DNA of 64,000 bases from the NCBI RefSeq assembly GCF_009646115.1, contig NZ_CP045720.1:2294001-2358000 (forward strand). Direction: 5' to 3'. Positions 42,328 to 50,747 of this stretch are shown piece by piece (positions within the stretch are counted from its first letter, which is position 1; every line of letters begins with the position of its first letter). Source of the DNA: Pantoea eucalypti (GTDB lineage Bacteria > Pseudomonadota > Gammaproteobacteria > Enterobacterales > Enterobacteriaceae). The position numbers and the translations under genes were made by a program. Below the pieces are notes generated by a model. That model was not told the DNA's origin and searched no databases. It saw only the letters and a list, made by a program, of their open reading frames with translations.

Positions 42328-42638
42328 TATCCGTTCACTGTTATACATCGCTGTACTCTCGGCTGTGAGCTGTAATACAGAGATAAAAGCAGAGCTCAGT
42401 ACTCCCGAACAGCGACAGGTGTATTTCCCTTGTTGAAAAGTGAGATTGTAAAGGAGTTGTTTCAACTACGATTGGGAGATAGGGCTAACGTCCGCTATGT
42501 GCCAGAAGCTGACGTTCGCGTACAAAGGTCAGCCGGACTGTCAGCCACTGAGCATTCTCAGGCGTAACACTTTCGCTCACCTTATAAACAATTGTGCTCG
42601 TCGGCGGCCCGGACTTTCCTGCCGAAGAGGGGCGTCAT

Positions 42639-42662
42639 AAAAAAGGCGCCCGAAGGCGCCTT
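42639..42662 (-). terminator. Terminator of the autotransporter gene
   Basis: AAGGCGCC/GGCGCCTT stem; on the minus strand the loop is the stable TTCG tetraloop, followed by six T. It begins 18 bases past the autotransporter stop. Confidence 0.92.
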
Positions 42663-42679
42663 ATGATTTACGTTAACGG

Positions 42680-45600
42680 TCAGAAACTCACTTTCACACC
42701 GACCAGCGCGCTGGTATCCGAGTAGCCGCTGCTACCCACCTGCTGACCGATGTTCCCCCACAGGTTCAGGCCCGGCTTGATCTGGCCCTCAACACCCACT
42801 TTCAGCTCCCCGATATTGCGGGTGCCTTTTTGCGAAACTTTGACACCGTTAAGCTGGCTGCCAAAAGTTTTGGTATTACCAATCCAGTTGGCCTCGATAA
42901 ACGGCTCAAACGTACGGTTTTTTCCGTCATCAATTTTGCTGTGACCTTTCATAAATGCCCGGACACCAAGGCGAGCCTGAATGTTGCCATCTCCTGTGCC
43001 CTGAACCTGTGTTCCGTTACCTTCCCGGATACTGTCTGCCTCCACGCCCATCCAGGTCAGCTGTGCCTTGGGCTGAATATAATAGCTTTCACGCTCATTT
43101 TTCTCACCAAGCTTCCAGGTATAACCGCTCTCAACCGAGGCGGTTATACCCTCAGACTTATACGACTCCGGTGCCAGCGAATCGCCCTGCACATTATTGT
43201 TAAACCAGCTGTACTGCGCCCAGGTGTCTACGTATGCGCCGGTTTTCTGTTCATTGTCCTGAAGCCAGGTACCATAAACACCTGCGCTGTAGCCGCTAAT
43301 ACTGCCTTTCGCTGATTGCCCGCTTAAATGGTTATGCGTATTGCTGTGCTGATTTGCATAACCAGCCATCACGCCAAGGTGGTAGCGGTCAGCGCCGTCA
43401 GAACTCCACTGCGCCACATCACCACCAAGTTGCATCACATAGCGGTTAGCCTGTGTTTTCTGCTGGCCGCTGCTGTCGGCAAAGCGCGTGTGCCCGCCAG
43501 TATTACGCAGCCACATGCTGGTCACCTTCGTCTCACCCGTGATGGCATCCACGTAGTGCGTTTCACCAAGGCGATCGTGAAGACGCGTGTTAAACAGAGT
43601 GTTGGCTGCAGCCATATTTGACGCATATGCACCGGATTCCGGGCGGTAAACGCGTACAACGTCATCCTCTTCGGCGGGTTTCTCCTCTTCGCTGCCTTCG
43701 TTACCACCAGCCTCTTCCACGGTATTGTGCAGGTACCAGTTGGGACTGTCTGCATCCTTGCCCCGGGCCAGGTGATACTCAAAAGCACCTGCTACAATAC
43801 GGCCCTCCTGCGTGAACTCACCTTCTGACATGCCATGAACGGTTATCACTTCAATGCCGTCAATGGTTTTTGCACCGCTGCCGCCAGCATTGTTCACCGT
43901 CACCGCGGTTGTTCCGCTGGTGTTGCCGTCAACCTCCAGGCGGTCAGTGAGCGAGCCATCACCGCCCAGCGCGGTATTAAGCACCAGACGCCCGCCGTTA
44001 CCCGTATAGTTGCCCTTCACATGCAGCATGCTGCCTGCCACACCCGACTGCGCCACCGCCAGGGTACCGCTGCTGGTCAGGTCTCTGCCGATGGTAAACT
44101 GCACGGCACCACCCGCTGCGCGCGTCACCGGACCGAGTCCCCCCAGCTTAAGGGTACCGGCGTTGATTACATCTCCCGCCGTACCGCCAAAGCCACCGAA
44201 CACCGCCCCGGCCGCCACGTCAGTCCTGCCTGATGCCAGGGTCACATCCTGTCCGGCGCTGCCAAGCTGCAGGCCGCCCGCGTTCACTGCCGTATTACCG
44301 GTGTACTGAGCAGACGCGCTGCTCAGGGTCACCACGCCGGCGCCGTTCTGAGCCAGCGCACCGCCTCCGGTGACGGCGTTATCCAGCATCCAGCTTGCAG
44401 CACCGTTCAGGTTCAGAAGGCCGTCATTATCCACCGCAGCCGTTCCGAGACTGTTTTCGCCGGTGGCGGTCAGCGTACTACCGTCCGTTATGGCGAACCG
44501 ACCGCTGAAGTCACGGTTGTCACCCTCAGCCACAATGTCGCTGGCATCGTTAAGTGCCACCAAGCCGGTGCCGCTCAGGCGGTTGACCAGCCGTCCGGTC
44601 GCACGATTCAGGGCCAGCAGACCATCACTGACGATGCTGCCGCTGCCCAGTCCCTGCACATCGTCAAGCTCCGCCGCCGCACCATTGCCAATGGTGGTGG
44701 TGGCGGTAAGTCCGGCATTGCTGCCATGTACCGTCAGGGTTCCGCCATTGACGTTAAGCGAACCCGCACCCTGCAGGCGTCCGTCCGTCGTGCCACCCTG
44801 GCTGACCGACAGGCTGCCGCCGTTAAGATCCGTCAGGGAGCCTGCTGCCGCATTCAGTACTCCCACGGTCTGGCTGTGCCCGTTCATGTCAAACGCGGTG
44901 CCTGCGGCAAGTGACAACTCAGACGTCTGGCCGAGCACGTTATCGTTCCCCATCTGCAGCGTGCCACTGCGCACATCCGTCCGACCGGTATAGGTGTTAC
45001 CGGTATTTGAAAGCGACACGGTCTGGCCGGTACCGGTGTCAACAGCGAGGTCACCGCCACCGCTGAGCATAGCGCTCATGTCTGTCGCACTGCCGGTCTG
45101 CCCGCGTGCGTCCAGCACCAGTGCATCACTGCCGGAGGTCAGAAGCGTCAGCGCCGTCAGACCATAGCTTGCATAGAGGCCGTCAGAAGCTGCGCCACCG
45201 GTCAGACGGTAGTCGTAAGTGGCGTTCGCCACGGTCTGACCGTTCTGTGTCACCTGCGTGTAAAGCGCATCGCTGATAACGTTGCCGTTCTGGTCCTTCA
45301 GCACCAGGTTACCGCCGCTGCCGGTGACCGTACCCTCGCTGCCGGCCAGCTTAAGCAGGGTGTTTGCATCATCCTGTGCCATCAGCGGCAGCGCCTCCGG
45401 TGACAGCACCGTGGAGTTATCTACGGTTCCGGCATTTACCTGCACCGTGCCGTTGCCACTCAGGTTCAGCAGGCCTGCGGTCTGCACACTGCCTTTAGCT
45501 TCGCTCTCGCCCGGCGTGCCGGTATCAAAGGCCACGGTGCCACCGTCAAAGGCGAGTCCGCCGATGCGCTGCACACCGTCCGCTACGCGCACTGTGCTGC

Positions 45601-48600
45601 CAGAGCCTGCCAGCAGACGGGAGGCGGCAAGTGCCTGTGCATTCAGGCCGCCCAGCGCGAAGGTGGCGTCGTTCAGCATCAGGGTGCCGGTAAAGTCCTG
45701 GCCCGCTGCTGCGGCATTGTTTGACGAAAAGTTAAAGGCATTACCCTGTGCGGACGCCGCCAGAGTACCCGCACCACGCAGGAAGCTACCGAAGGCCGTG
45801 TCGCCCGCGCCAATGATGCGCAGTGTGCTATCCCCGCTGACGCTGTAGCCTGTGCCCGCCGCGTCATCCCTCGTGTCCCCGAGCGCCAGCAGCGTGCCGT
45901 CGAGCGTGAGCGCTGAGCCACGAGTCAGCGTCACCGCCTCAAAGCCCGTGAGGGCCGCCGGATCGGTTACCGCCAGCAGGGAGTCGCTGAGGTTAAGCGT
46001 ATCCGCGCCCGCGCCAGCCTGGAGTGAGCTGAAAAGCCCGGTATCAGAGGGGCGGATTCCGCTCAGGTAGAAATTGTCGTTGCCGCTGCCGGTCGTGACG
46101 TCGTCAGCCGAACTGCCGCCTTCCAGCGTGACGCTGTTGTTGCCATCGGCGAGTGCAACCCGTCCGGTGATGTCACCACCACGTGCGTTGGTAAAGTTAA
46201 GATAGCTGCCGGCCGTCACCCGCAGGGCGTCATAGGCCGCACCTGCCGCCTGAATCACGCCTTTGTTTATAAAGCTGCTGACGCTGCCGCCGGACACATC
46301 CACCACCGCCGAGGTCAGAGACTGCGAGGTGAGCGAACCCGACTGTTCGACGTTGCGGGTACTGCCACTGACGACGAGCGCCGCCCCGCCAGCCACGTTA
46401 TTAACGTTGATGCTCGCGCCCGACTTCACGTCGCCGCTGGTATGAGTGACGACGCCACGGCCCTGCGTGCTGTCTACGTTGATGACCAGATTCTGCGATT
46501 TTGAAGTATCAAAATCCTTGTCTGACAGGGAACCATCGGCGTGACCAAAGTAGATGCCGGCGCCTGCACCGCTGACGGTGATGGTGCCGCTGTTCTCCTC
46601 TGCCAGGGTGGCGGCCGTGCGCACGCCGTAGCCGTCACCCACGGTGATGGTGGTGTTCTTCAGCTGAATACCCGCGATTTCTGCAGCATTCTCGATGGCA
46701 CTCCCGGTACCGCCACTGGACATTTCAATAGTGGCGCCGTCAACCATAAGCCCGGTTGCGCCGCTGTCCAGCAGCACCCCGTGGGCGCTGCCGCCCGCGC
46801 GCACCGTCCCGTTACCATTAAGGTTCAGTGCTGCGCCGTCACGGACGCGGAAGGCGGCCGTGCCATCGGTAGCATCAACCATCCCGGCGTTGCTGACCGA
46901 TGAGTCCGCGCCTGACACGTCCACAGCCGTGCCGTTTACGCGGATGGTGCCGCTGTTGTTAAGAACGCCACCCTCAACCTGCACGCCCGTAGTGTCCAGT
47001 GCGGTAAAATCGATCGTGCCACGGTGGTCAAGCGTGCCACCGTTGCGGGCGATGTAGCCCACCGCACCTGGCGCTGCGTTGGCGCTGTTGAGTGTGGCAA
47101 AGCTTGTGAGCGTAGCCCCTTCAGCCTGACTCTGATTGCCGCTGATATCGGTGTAGGTGTTCTCCACGATGCCCGCCGAGCTTCCAGCACCGCTAAGATT
47201 AATAATGGTATCCGCCGTGAGCACGCCGCTGGAGTCGCCCGCTACACGCAGGCCTGAGGCTCCCTCCCCGGTCACGTTCAGATTCATGTTGCCGGTGCTA
47301 AGGGTGCTCCCTGCCCCCTGCCCGCCTGTAACCAGCAGGCCGGTAGCGTTTTTACCGCTTACTCCAACCTGTGTACCGGTACCGCCGCCGTCAAAGGCAG
47401 CGCCGCCATCTATACGGTAAAGCACGGAACCTTCAGTGCTGACATCCTGCCTGCCGGCGCTGTTGTCGGTGATGCGTGAGCCGGCGCCGAAGACGTAGTA
47501 ACCCGTCTGATTTTTATCGCGGAAGTTAACGGCTGCACCGTCCTCGATAATCAGCTGCGCACCACTGCGCGCATGTGCGGCGATAGCTCCTGTGCCGTCA
47601 AGATTAATGATGCCCGCATTAGTGGCGGTGGCCATAGGTCCTTCGGCCCACAGACCATAGTTGGCGGTACCCGTCACCGGGTCGACTCCGGTCTCAACCT
47701 CAATGGTACCCTCATTACGTACATGGGTACTGATACTGTCAGTTGATGAAGAATATGCTTTCATCCCGACAGAGTTGATTCCGTTAATTGAAATTTTACC
47801 GCTAGAACCATTAATGACATTTTGTGCCCCACTAAGAGAGCTCATGCCTATATTCTGCAATGGTGCCGGCTCTGTCTTGCCTGACGCCCTACCGTTTAAG
47901 TTAATTTCACCATTGTTAATGGCAACTGCATCCGCTGCATCCGCTACAATGGCCGCAGCCCCTTGAACGAGATTACCAATAGTCAGTACTCCACCGACGT
48001 TATTGTAAAAAACCCCATTACTATTTACCCAAACGAGCCGGTTTCCAGAGTTCGCCGTATCTATGTTATTTGTTGAATCTGAGGTATTTTCTTGGGAGAG
48101 TCTTCCTATATATATATCACCATTATTTTGCAACTCAGCGCCATAACGGACTACTGCACCCGCAGTGAAAAGTCCAGAGCCAACCCATGAAGGGGATTCA
48201 TAATAAGCCGAAACATTTAGACTTCCATTATTTACCATTTTTGAATTATTAGTAAGCCAAACCCCCCAGTTACTTGCATACTGACCGTGGGGCCCTACAT
48301 TAATAACGCCGTTATTTAGCACTATTGAAGAATTAGTAGCACTAACAGCAAAAGACTGACCTGAAATAATCTGTGCATCACCGACTGGCGTGACGCCTCC
48401 GACCGCGAGATAACCCAGCATGTCTGCATTTGAACCCGCATAAAGCGTGCCGTTATTTTCGAATGATGAGTTATCAGCTTGAACCAAATAACTTCCGCGA
48501 GAAGTGTTGGCAGTACTACTAAGTTTCCCATCATTGACAAGCTTGGCTCCATCCTTAAGCATGACAAGTGTTATATCTGAACTAAAACTTCCAATATCAG

Positions 48601-49699
48601 CATCTGAAGAAATTTCAATCTCAGCCCCAGATCCACTGGCAAGGATATAAGAAACAGTATCTTTAGTTACAGGATCGTAAATCGCATCATCATCGTCAAT
48701 CGCTGAGTCAACATATACGAACTTGTACTTATTATCATAGGCAAGCTTGAACTCAGAGTTATATTGATTTGACGTAATAACACCTGACTTGAGCGCTGCA
48801 ATCAGGTCATTGTTATATTGCCTTAGGTCATCGAGACTAGTGACATTTTGTTGACCAATTACGCTTTCAAACTTACCACTATAGCCTGAAAGGAAAGTGT
48901 ACAATGGCACCTGCACACCAGATTCGTTCTTAAGAATATAATTTAAAGCATTACCAAGAGAAACAATCGTTTTGCTTTTATAATTGATCTTTGCAGGAGA
49001 ACTCGTAAGATCAGAGTTTACTTTAAAGAAAGATGAGACAAACGTTGGATCGTCTCGCTTACCTTTCATGTATGCTACAAGATTATTATCTCTGTTGCTC
49101 TTCCAGTCGCCGGAAGAATCTCCTAAATTAACATCCAGACTACCACCTGGATTGACATTTATCAGATTTCTCCCTACATATTGCTCATTACCTACAGGTA
49201 CGTTTATCTGTGATTTTATTGAAGATAAAAGCATCTCCTTCATGTTATTGCCATCATATACTTCTACAGTTACAAAACTACCAGTTTGAGGATCAAACAC
49301 TGAGGTGGATACTTTTGAACCAAACGTCAAAGCTTTCTCATTGATATATTCTGCCCCTGATTTCAGGTAGCCCAGCTCAGCCATTTCTTTAAACGTACTA
49401 ACAATATAACCAGGCTTCCCGGGTTTGACTGATTTAAACCCATCAGAAGAAGTTAACTCCTTAACATCACTAACTTCGATTGTTAAACCGTCCACAGGTG
49501 TGAATGGAATTAAATCAATATTGATATCAGCAACTGATGATTCCGCAGACGCAAGAAGCGTAATGGCCAGAAAAAATTGAGCCGACCTCAAAAGAGCTCG
49601 TTTGTTACATGAAGACTTAGCTTTACCTTTAGCCAGTTCTGAGGTGACATCATATCGCTGACAGGCGGCATTCCATTTTACTTTAAAAATTTTATTCAT
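42680..49699 (-). CDS. Giant type Va autotransporter adhesin
   Basis: Surface protein of 2339 residues. It begins with an extended signal peptide (ESPR: MNKIFKVKWNAACQRYDVTS, then a hydrophobic core FFLAITLLASAESSVA), typical of large autotransporters. The passenger (about 60-2000) is a long beta-helix with many Gly/Asn/Ser repeats. Autotransporter-associated strand repeats such as NTYTGRTDVRSGTLQMGNDN recur, and a pertactin-like end (EYHLARGKDADSPNWYLHN) precedes the linker. The last 280 residues form the 12-strand translocator ending GVKVSF. The start at 49699 follows the ESPR consensus. The first 650 codons (47.75-49.70 kb) are visibly AT-richer than the rest, suggesting a mosaic. Likely controlled by the divergent two-component genes. 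Confidence 0.92.
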   Translation of the reverse strand: MNKIFKVKWNAACQRYDVTSELAKGKAKSSCNKRALLRSAQFFLAITLLASAESSVADINIDLIPFTPVDGLTIEVSDVKELTSSDGFKSVKPGKPGYIVSTFKEMAELGYLKSGAEYINEKALTFGSKVSTSVFDPQTGSFVTVEVYDGNNMKEMLLSSIKSQINVPVGNEQYVGRNLINVNPGGSLDVNLGDSSGDWKSNRDNNLVAYMKGKRDDPTFVSSFFKVNSDLTSSPAKINYKSKTIVSLGNALNYILKNESGVQVPLYTFLSGYSGKFESVIGQQNVTSLDDLRQYNNDLIAALKSGVITSNQYNSEFKLAYDNKYKFVYVDSAIDDDDAIYDPVTKDTVSYILASGSGAEIEISSDADIGSFSSDITLVMLKDGAKLVNDGKLSSTANTSRGSYLVQADNSSFENNGTLYAGSNADMLGYLAVGGVTPVGDAQIISGQSFAVSATNSSIVLNNGVINVGPHGQYASNWGVWLTNNSKMVNNGSLNVSAYYESPSWVGSGLFTAGAVVRYGAELQNNGDIYIGRLSQENTSDSTNNIDTANSGNRLVWVNSNGVFYNNVGGVLTIGNLVQGAAAIVADAADAVAINNGEINLNGRASGKTEPAPLQNIGMSSLSGAQNVINGSSGKISINGINSVGMKAYSSSTDSISTHVRNEGTIEVETGVDPVTGTANYGLWAEGPMATATNAGIINLDGTGAIAAHARSGAQLIIEDGAAVNFRDKNQTGYYVFGAGSRITDNSAGRQDVSTEGSVLYRIDGGAAFDGGGTGTQVGVSGKNATGLLVTGGQGAGSTLSTGNMNLNVTGEGASGLRVAGDSSGVLTADTIINLSGAGSSAGIVENTYTDISGNQSQAEGATLTSFATLNSANAAPGAVGYIARNGGTLDHRGTIDFTALDTTGVQVEGGVLNNSGTIRVNGTAVDVSGADSSVSNAGMVDATDGTAAFRVRDGAALNLNGNGTVRAGGSAHGVLLDSGATGLMVDGATIEMSSGGTGSAIENAAEIAGIQLKNTTITVGDGYGVRTAATLAEENSGTITVSGAGAGIYFGHADGSLSDKDFDTSKSQNLVINVDSTQGRGVVTHTSGDVKSGASINVNNVAGGAALVVSGSTRNVEQSGSLTSQSLTSAVVDVSGGSVSSFINKGVIQAAGAAYDALRVTAGSYLNFTNARGGDITGRVALADGNNSVTLEGGSSADDVTTGSGNDNFYLSGIRPSDTGLFSSLQAGAGADTLNLSDSLLAVTDPAALTGFEAVTLTRGSALTLDGTLLALGDTRDDAAGTGYSVSGDSTLRIIGAGDTAFGSFLRGAGTLAASAQGNAFNFSSNNAAAAGQDFTGTLMLNDATFALGGLNAQALAASRLLAGSGSTVRVADGVQRIGGLAFDGGTVAFDTGTPGESEAKGSVQTAGLLNLSGNGTVQVNAGTVDNSTVLSPEALPLMAQDDANTLLKLAGSEGTVTGSGGNLVLKDQNGNVISDALYTQVTQNGQTVANATYDYRLTGGAASDGLYASYGLTALTLLTSGSDALVLDARGQTGSATDMSAMLSGGGDLAVDTGTGQTVSLSNTGNTYTGRTDVRSGTLQMGNDNVLGQTSELSLAAGTAFDMNGHSQTVGVLNAAAGSLTDLNGGSLSVSQGGTTDGRLQGAGSLNVNGGTLTVHGSNAGLTATTTIGNGAAAELDDVQGLGSGSIVSDGLLALNRATGRLVNRLSGTGLVALNDASDIVAEGDNRDFSGRFAITDGSTLTATGENSLGTAAVDNDGLLNLNGAASWMLDNAVTGGGALAQNGAGVVTLSSASAQYTGNTAVNAGGLQLGSAGQDVTLASGRTDVAAGAVFGGFGGTAGDVINAGTLKLGGLGPVTRAAGGAVQFTIGRDLTSSGTLAVAQSGVAGSMLHVKGNYTGNGGRLVLNTALGGDGSLTDRLEVDGNTSGTTAVTVNNAGGSGAKTIDGIEVITVHGMSEGEFTQEGRIVAGAFEYHLARGKDADSPNWYLHNTVEEAGGNEGSEEEKPAEEDDVVRVYRPESGAYASNMAAANTLFNTRLHDRLGETHYVDAITGETKVTSMWLRNTGGHTRFADSSGQQKTQANRYVMQLGGDVAQWSSDGADRYHLGVMAGYANQHSNTHNHLSGQSAKGSISGYSAGVYGTWLQDNEQKTGAYVDTWAQYSWFNNNVQGDSLAPESYKSEGITASVESGYTWKLGEKNERESYYIQPKAQLTWMGVEADSIREGNGTQVQGTGDGNIQARLGVRAFMKGHSKIDDGKNRTFEPFIEANWIGNTKTFGSQLNGVKVSQKGTRNIGELKVGVEGQIKPGLNLWGNIGQQVGSSGYSDTSALVGVKVSF

Positions 49700-49728
49700 G
49701 GTGTTGTGCTCACATTGATTAATAAAAG

Positions 49729-49851
49729 TCAGAAAATAAATTGAATAAGTACGCTCGCAAGGCACCACCAGCCCAGTGAAAAAACGGTAATAAATATCCA
49801 GGCAGAAGGGCGCAGAAGTTCGTTATTCATCAGGGAAGATATTTTTTTCAT
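49729..49851 (-). CDS. Candidate 40-residue membrane peptide upstream of the autotransporter
   Basis: Translated codon by codon: it begins MKKISSLMNNELLRPSAW and continues IFITVFSLGWWCLASVLIQF, ending IF and TGA. The second half is one hydrophobic helix of about 23 residues with three Trp in all and a Cys; the first half is polar and basic, so inner-membrane insertion is likely. GGAGACAAGAG lies upstream (about 10-19 bases before the ATG). It is in the autotransporter direction, 29 bases ahead of that start, so the two would be co-transcribed. I know no family for it; it might aid export or regulation, or be chance. Confidence 0.55.
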   Translation of the reverse strand: MKKISSLMNNELLRPSAWIFITVFSLGWWCLASVLIQFIF

Positions 49852-50123
49852 TTTTTACTCTTGTCTCCAAGGCTCAGCGCAGGTGTGAGCACGTCCGGAG
49901 ATGATTCTGTCACCTTGAGACCACATCAAGAATCAGACGGCAGGAGGCGCCCTGTAAGCCAGGGACTACATATGCACTTTTTTATTCTTAATTTTTAAAC
50001 CAGCACGGATTTAACTAAGAAGGTGGGAAAAGCGCCGTAGGAAAGGGACTACATAAATATATTTTTTGCATGTGATGATTCTGCAGAATATAGTTGAATG
50101 ATGTTTAACAGAGCAGATTGAAT
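49852..50123. promoter_or_regulatory. Divergent promoter region with twin 12-base repeats
   Basis: Between the autotransporter and its regulators. The exact repeat AGGGACTACATA occurs at 49961-49972 and 50044-50055, both on the plus strand, 83 bases apart (about eight helical turns). Each is preceded by a GCGCC..GTA element with the same spacing within a base. Such phased direct repeats are what a NarL-type regulator dimer would bind. The spacing is AT-rich. No promoter boxes were fixed. Confidence 0.55.
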
Positions 50124-50747
50124 ATGGCCGCGTTTATAATCATTGACGACCATCCGCTGGCGCGCCTGGCTATCCGGATGCTGTTAGAAAAAGACGGACA
50201 TAATGTGGTGGCCGAGTCTGACAGTGCTGACCGCGTCGTAGAGCTTGTCAGGCAGCACGACGCCGGGGCGCTGATAATGGACATTGACCTGCCGGGTATA
50301 AGTGGCACGGAGGCTATTGCCCTGTTACGCGCGGCTAACATCCGCGTACCGGTCATCGTTATGAGTGGAAAAAATCCTGAATATTACACCCAGCTCAGTA
50401 TGAAGGCCGGTGCCAATGGTTTTATCAGCAAGCAGAACAGCCTGGCCGATCTGTCCCACGCCGTCAGTGCGGTATTTTCAGGTTATGGCTACTTTCCGCT
50501 CAGGATGCACGAGTCCTGGGCAGAAAGTGTGGCTGATCCTGACAGTGACCGTCTGCGCCAGCTCTCAAAGCGCGAGTTCGAAGTTCTGCGCTATCTGGGC
50601 GAGGGCCGGGAGATCATGAATATTGCTGCGCGAATGGAAATCAGTAACAAGACTGTAAGTACCTATAAGGCGCGGCTGATGGAGAAACTCGGCCTTAAAA
50701 ACCAGCGCGACCTGCTGGATTTTACGCGCCGGAATAATATCTCCTGA
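50124..50747 (+). CDS. NarL/EvgA-type response regulator
   Basis: DNA-binding response regulator of 207 residues from the ATG at 50124 (a TTG two codons up is also open). The receiver has the acidic pair Asp8-Asp9 (FIIIDDHPLA), phosphoacceptor Asp53 (LIMDIDLPG), the switch Ser in VIVMSGKN and Lys in GFISKQN. The C-terminal LuxR/GerE helix-turn-helix reads LSKREFEVLRYLGEGREIMN and ISNKTVSTYKARLMEKLGLK. It overlaps the kinase start by one base (TGATG), as BvgA/EvgA pairs do. Predicted to act on the repeats at 49961-50055. Confidence 0.93.
   Translation: MAAFIIIDDHPLARLAIRMLLEKDGHNVVAESDSADRVVELVRQHDAGALIMDIDLPGISGTEAIALLRAANIRVPVIVMSGKNPEYYTQLSMKAGANGFISKQNSLADLSHAVSAVFSGYGYFPLRMHESWAESVADPDSDRLRQLSKREFEVLRYLGEGREIMNIAARMEISNKTVSTYKARLMEKLGLKNQRDLLDFTRRNNIS

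Larger units (their letters stand above)
42142..42679. other. Intergenic region between DeoR gene and autotransporter
   Basis: About 540 bases with no gene. It contains one partial copy of the palindromic repeat (42241-42327) that recurs at 55.4-55.8 kb, the autotransporter terminator, and a phrase ACGTCCGCTATGTGC (about 42490) resembling ACGTCCGCTTTTCGC near 55258 on the other side of the island. The minus frame 42235-42465 is repeat-derived and not called. Confidence 0.55.

Noticed and set aside
44370..44993. Long open frames antisense to the autotransporter (also 45282-45848, 46541-46903, 43835-44233)
   Set aside because: They mirror the repetitive GC-rich passenger on the other strand and have no ribosome-binding site or known motif.
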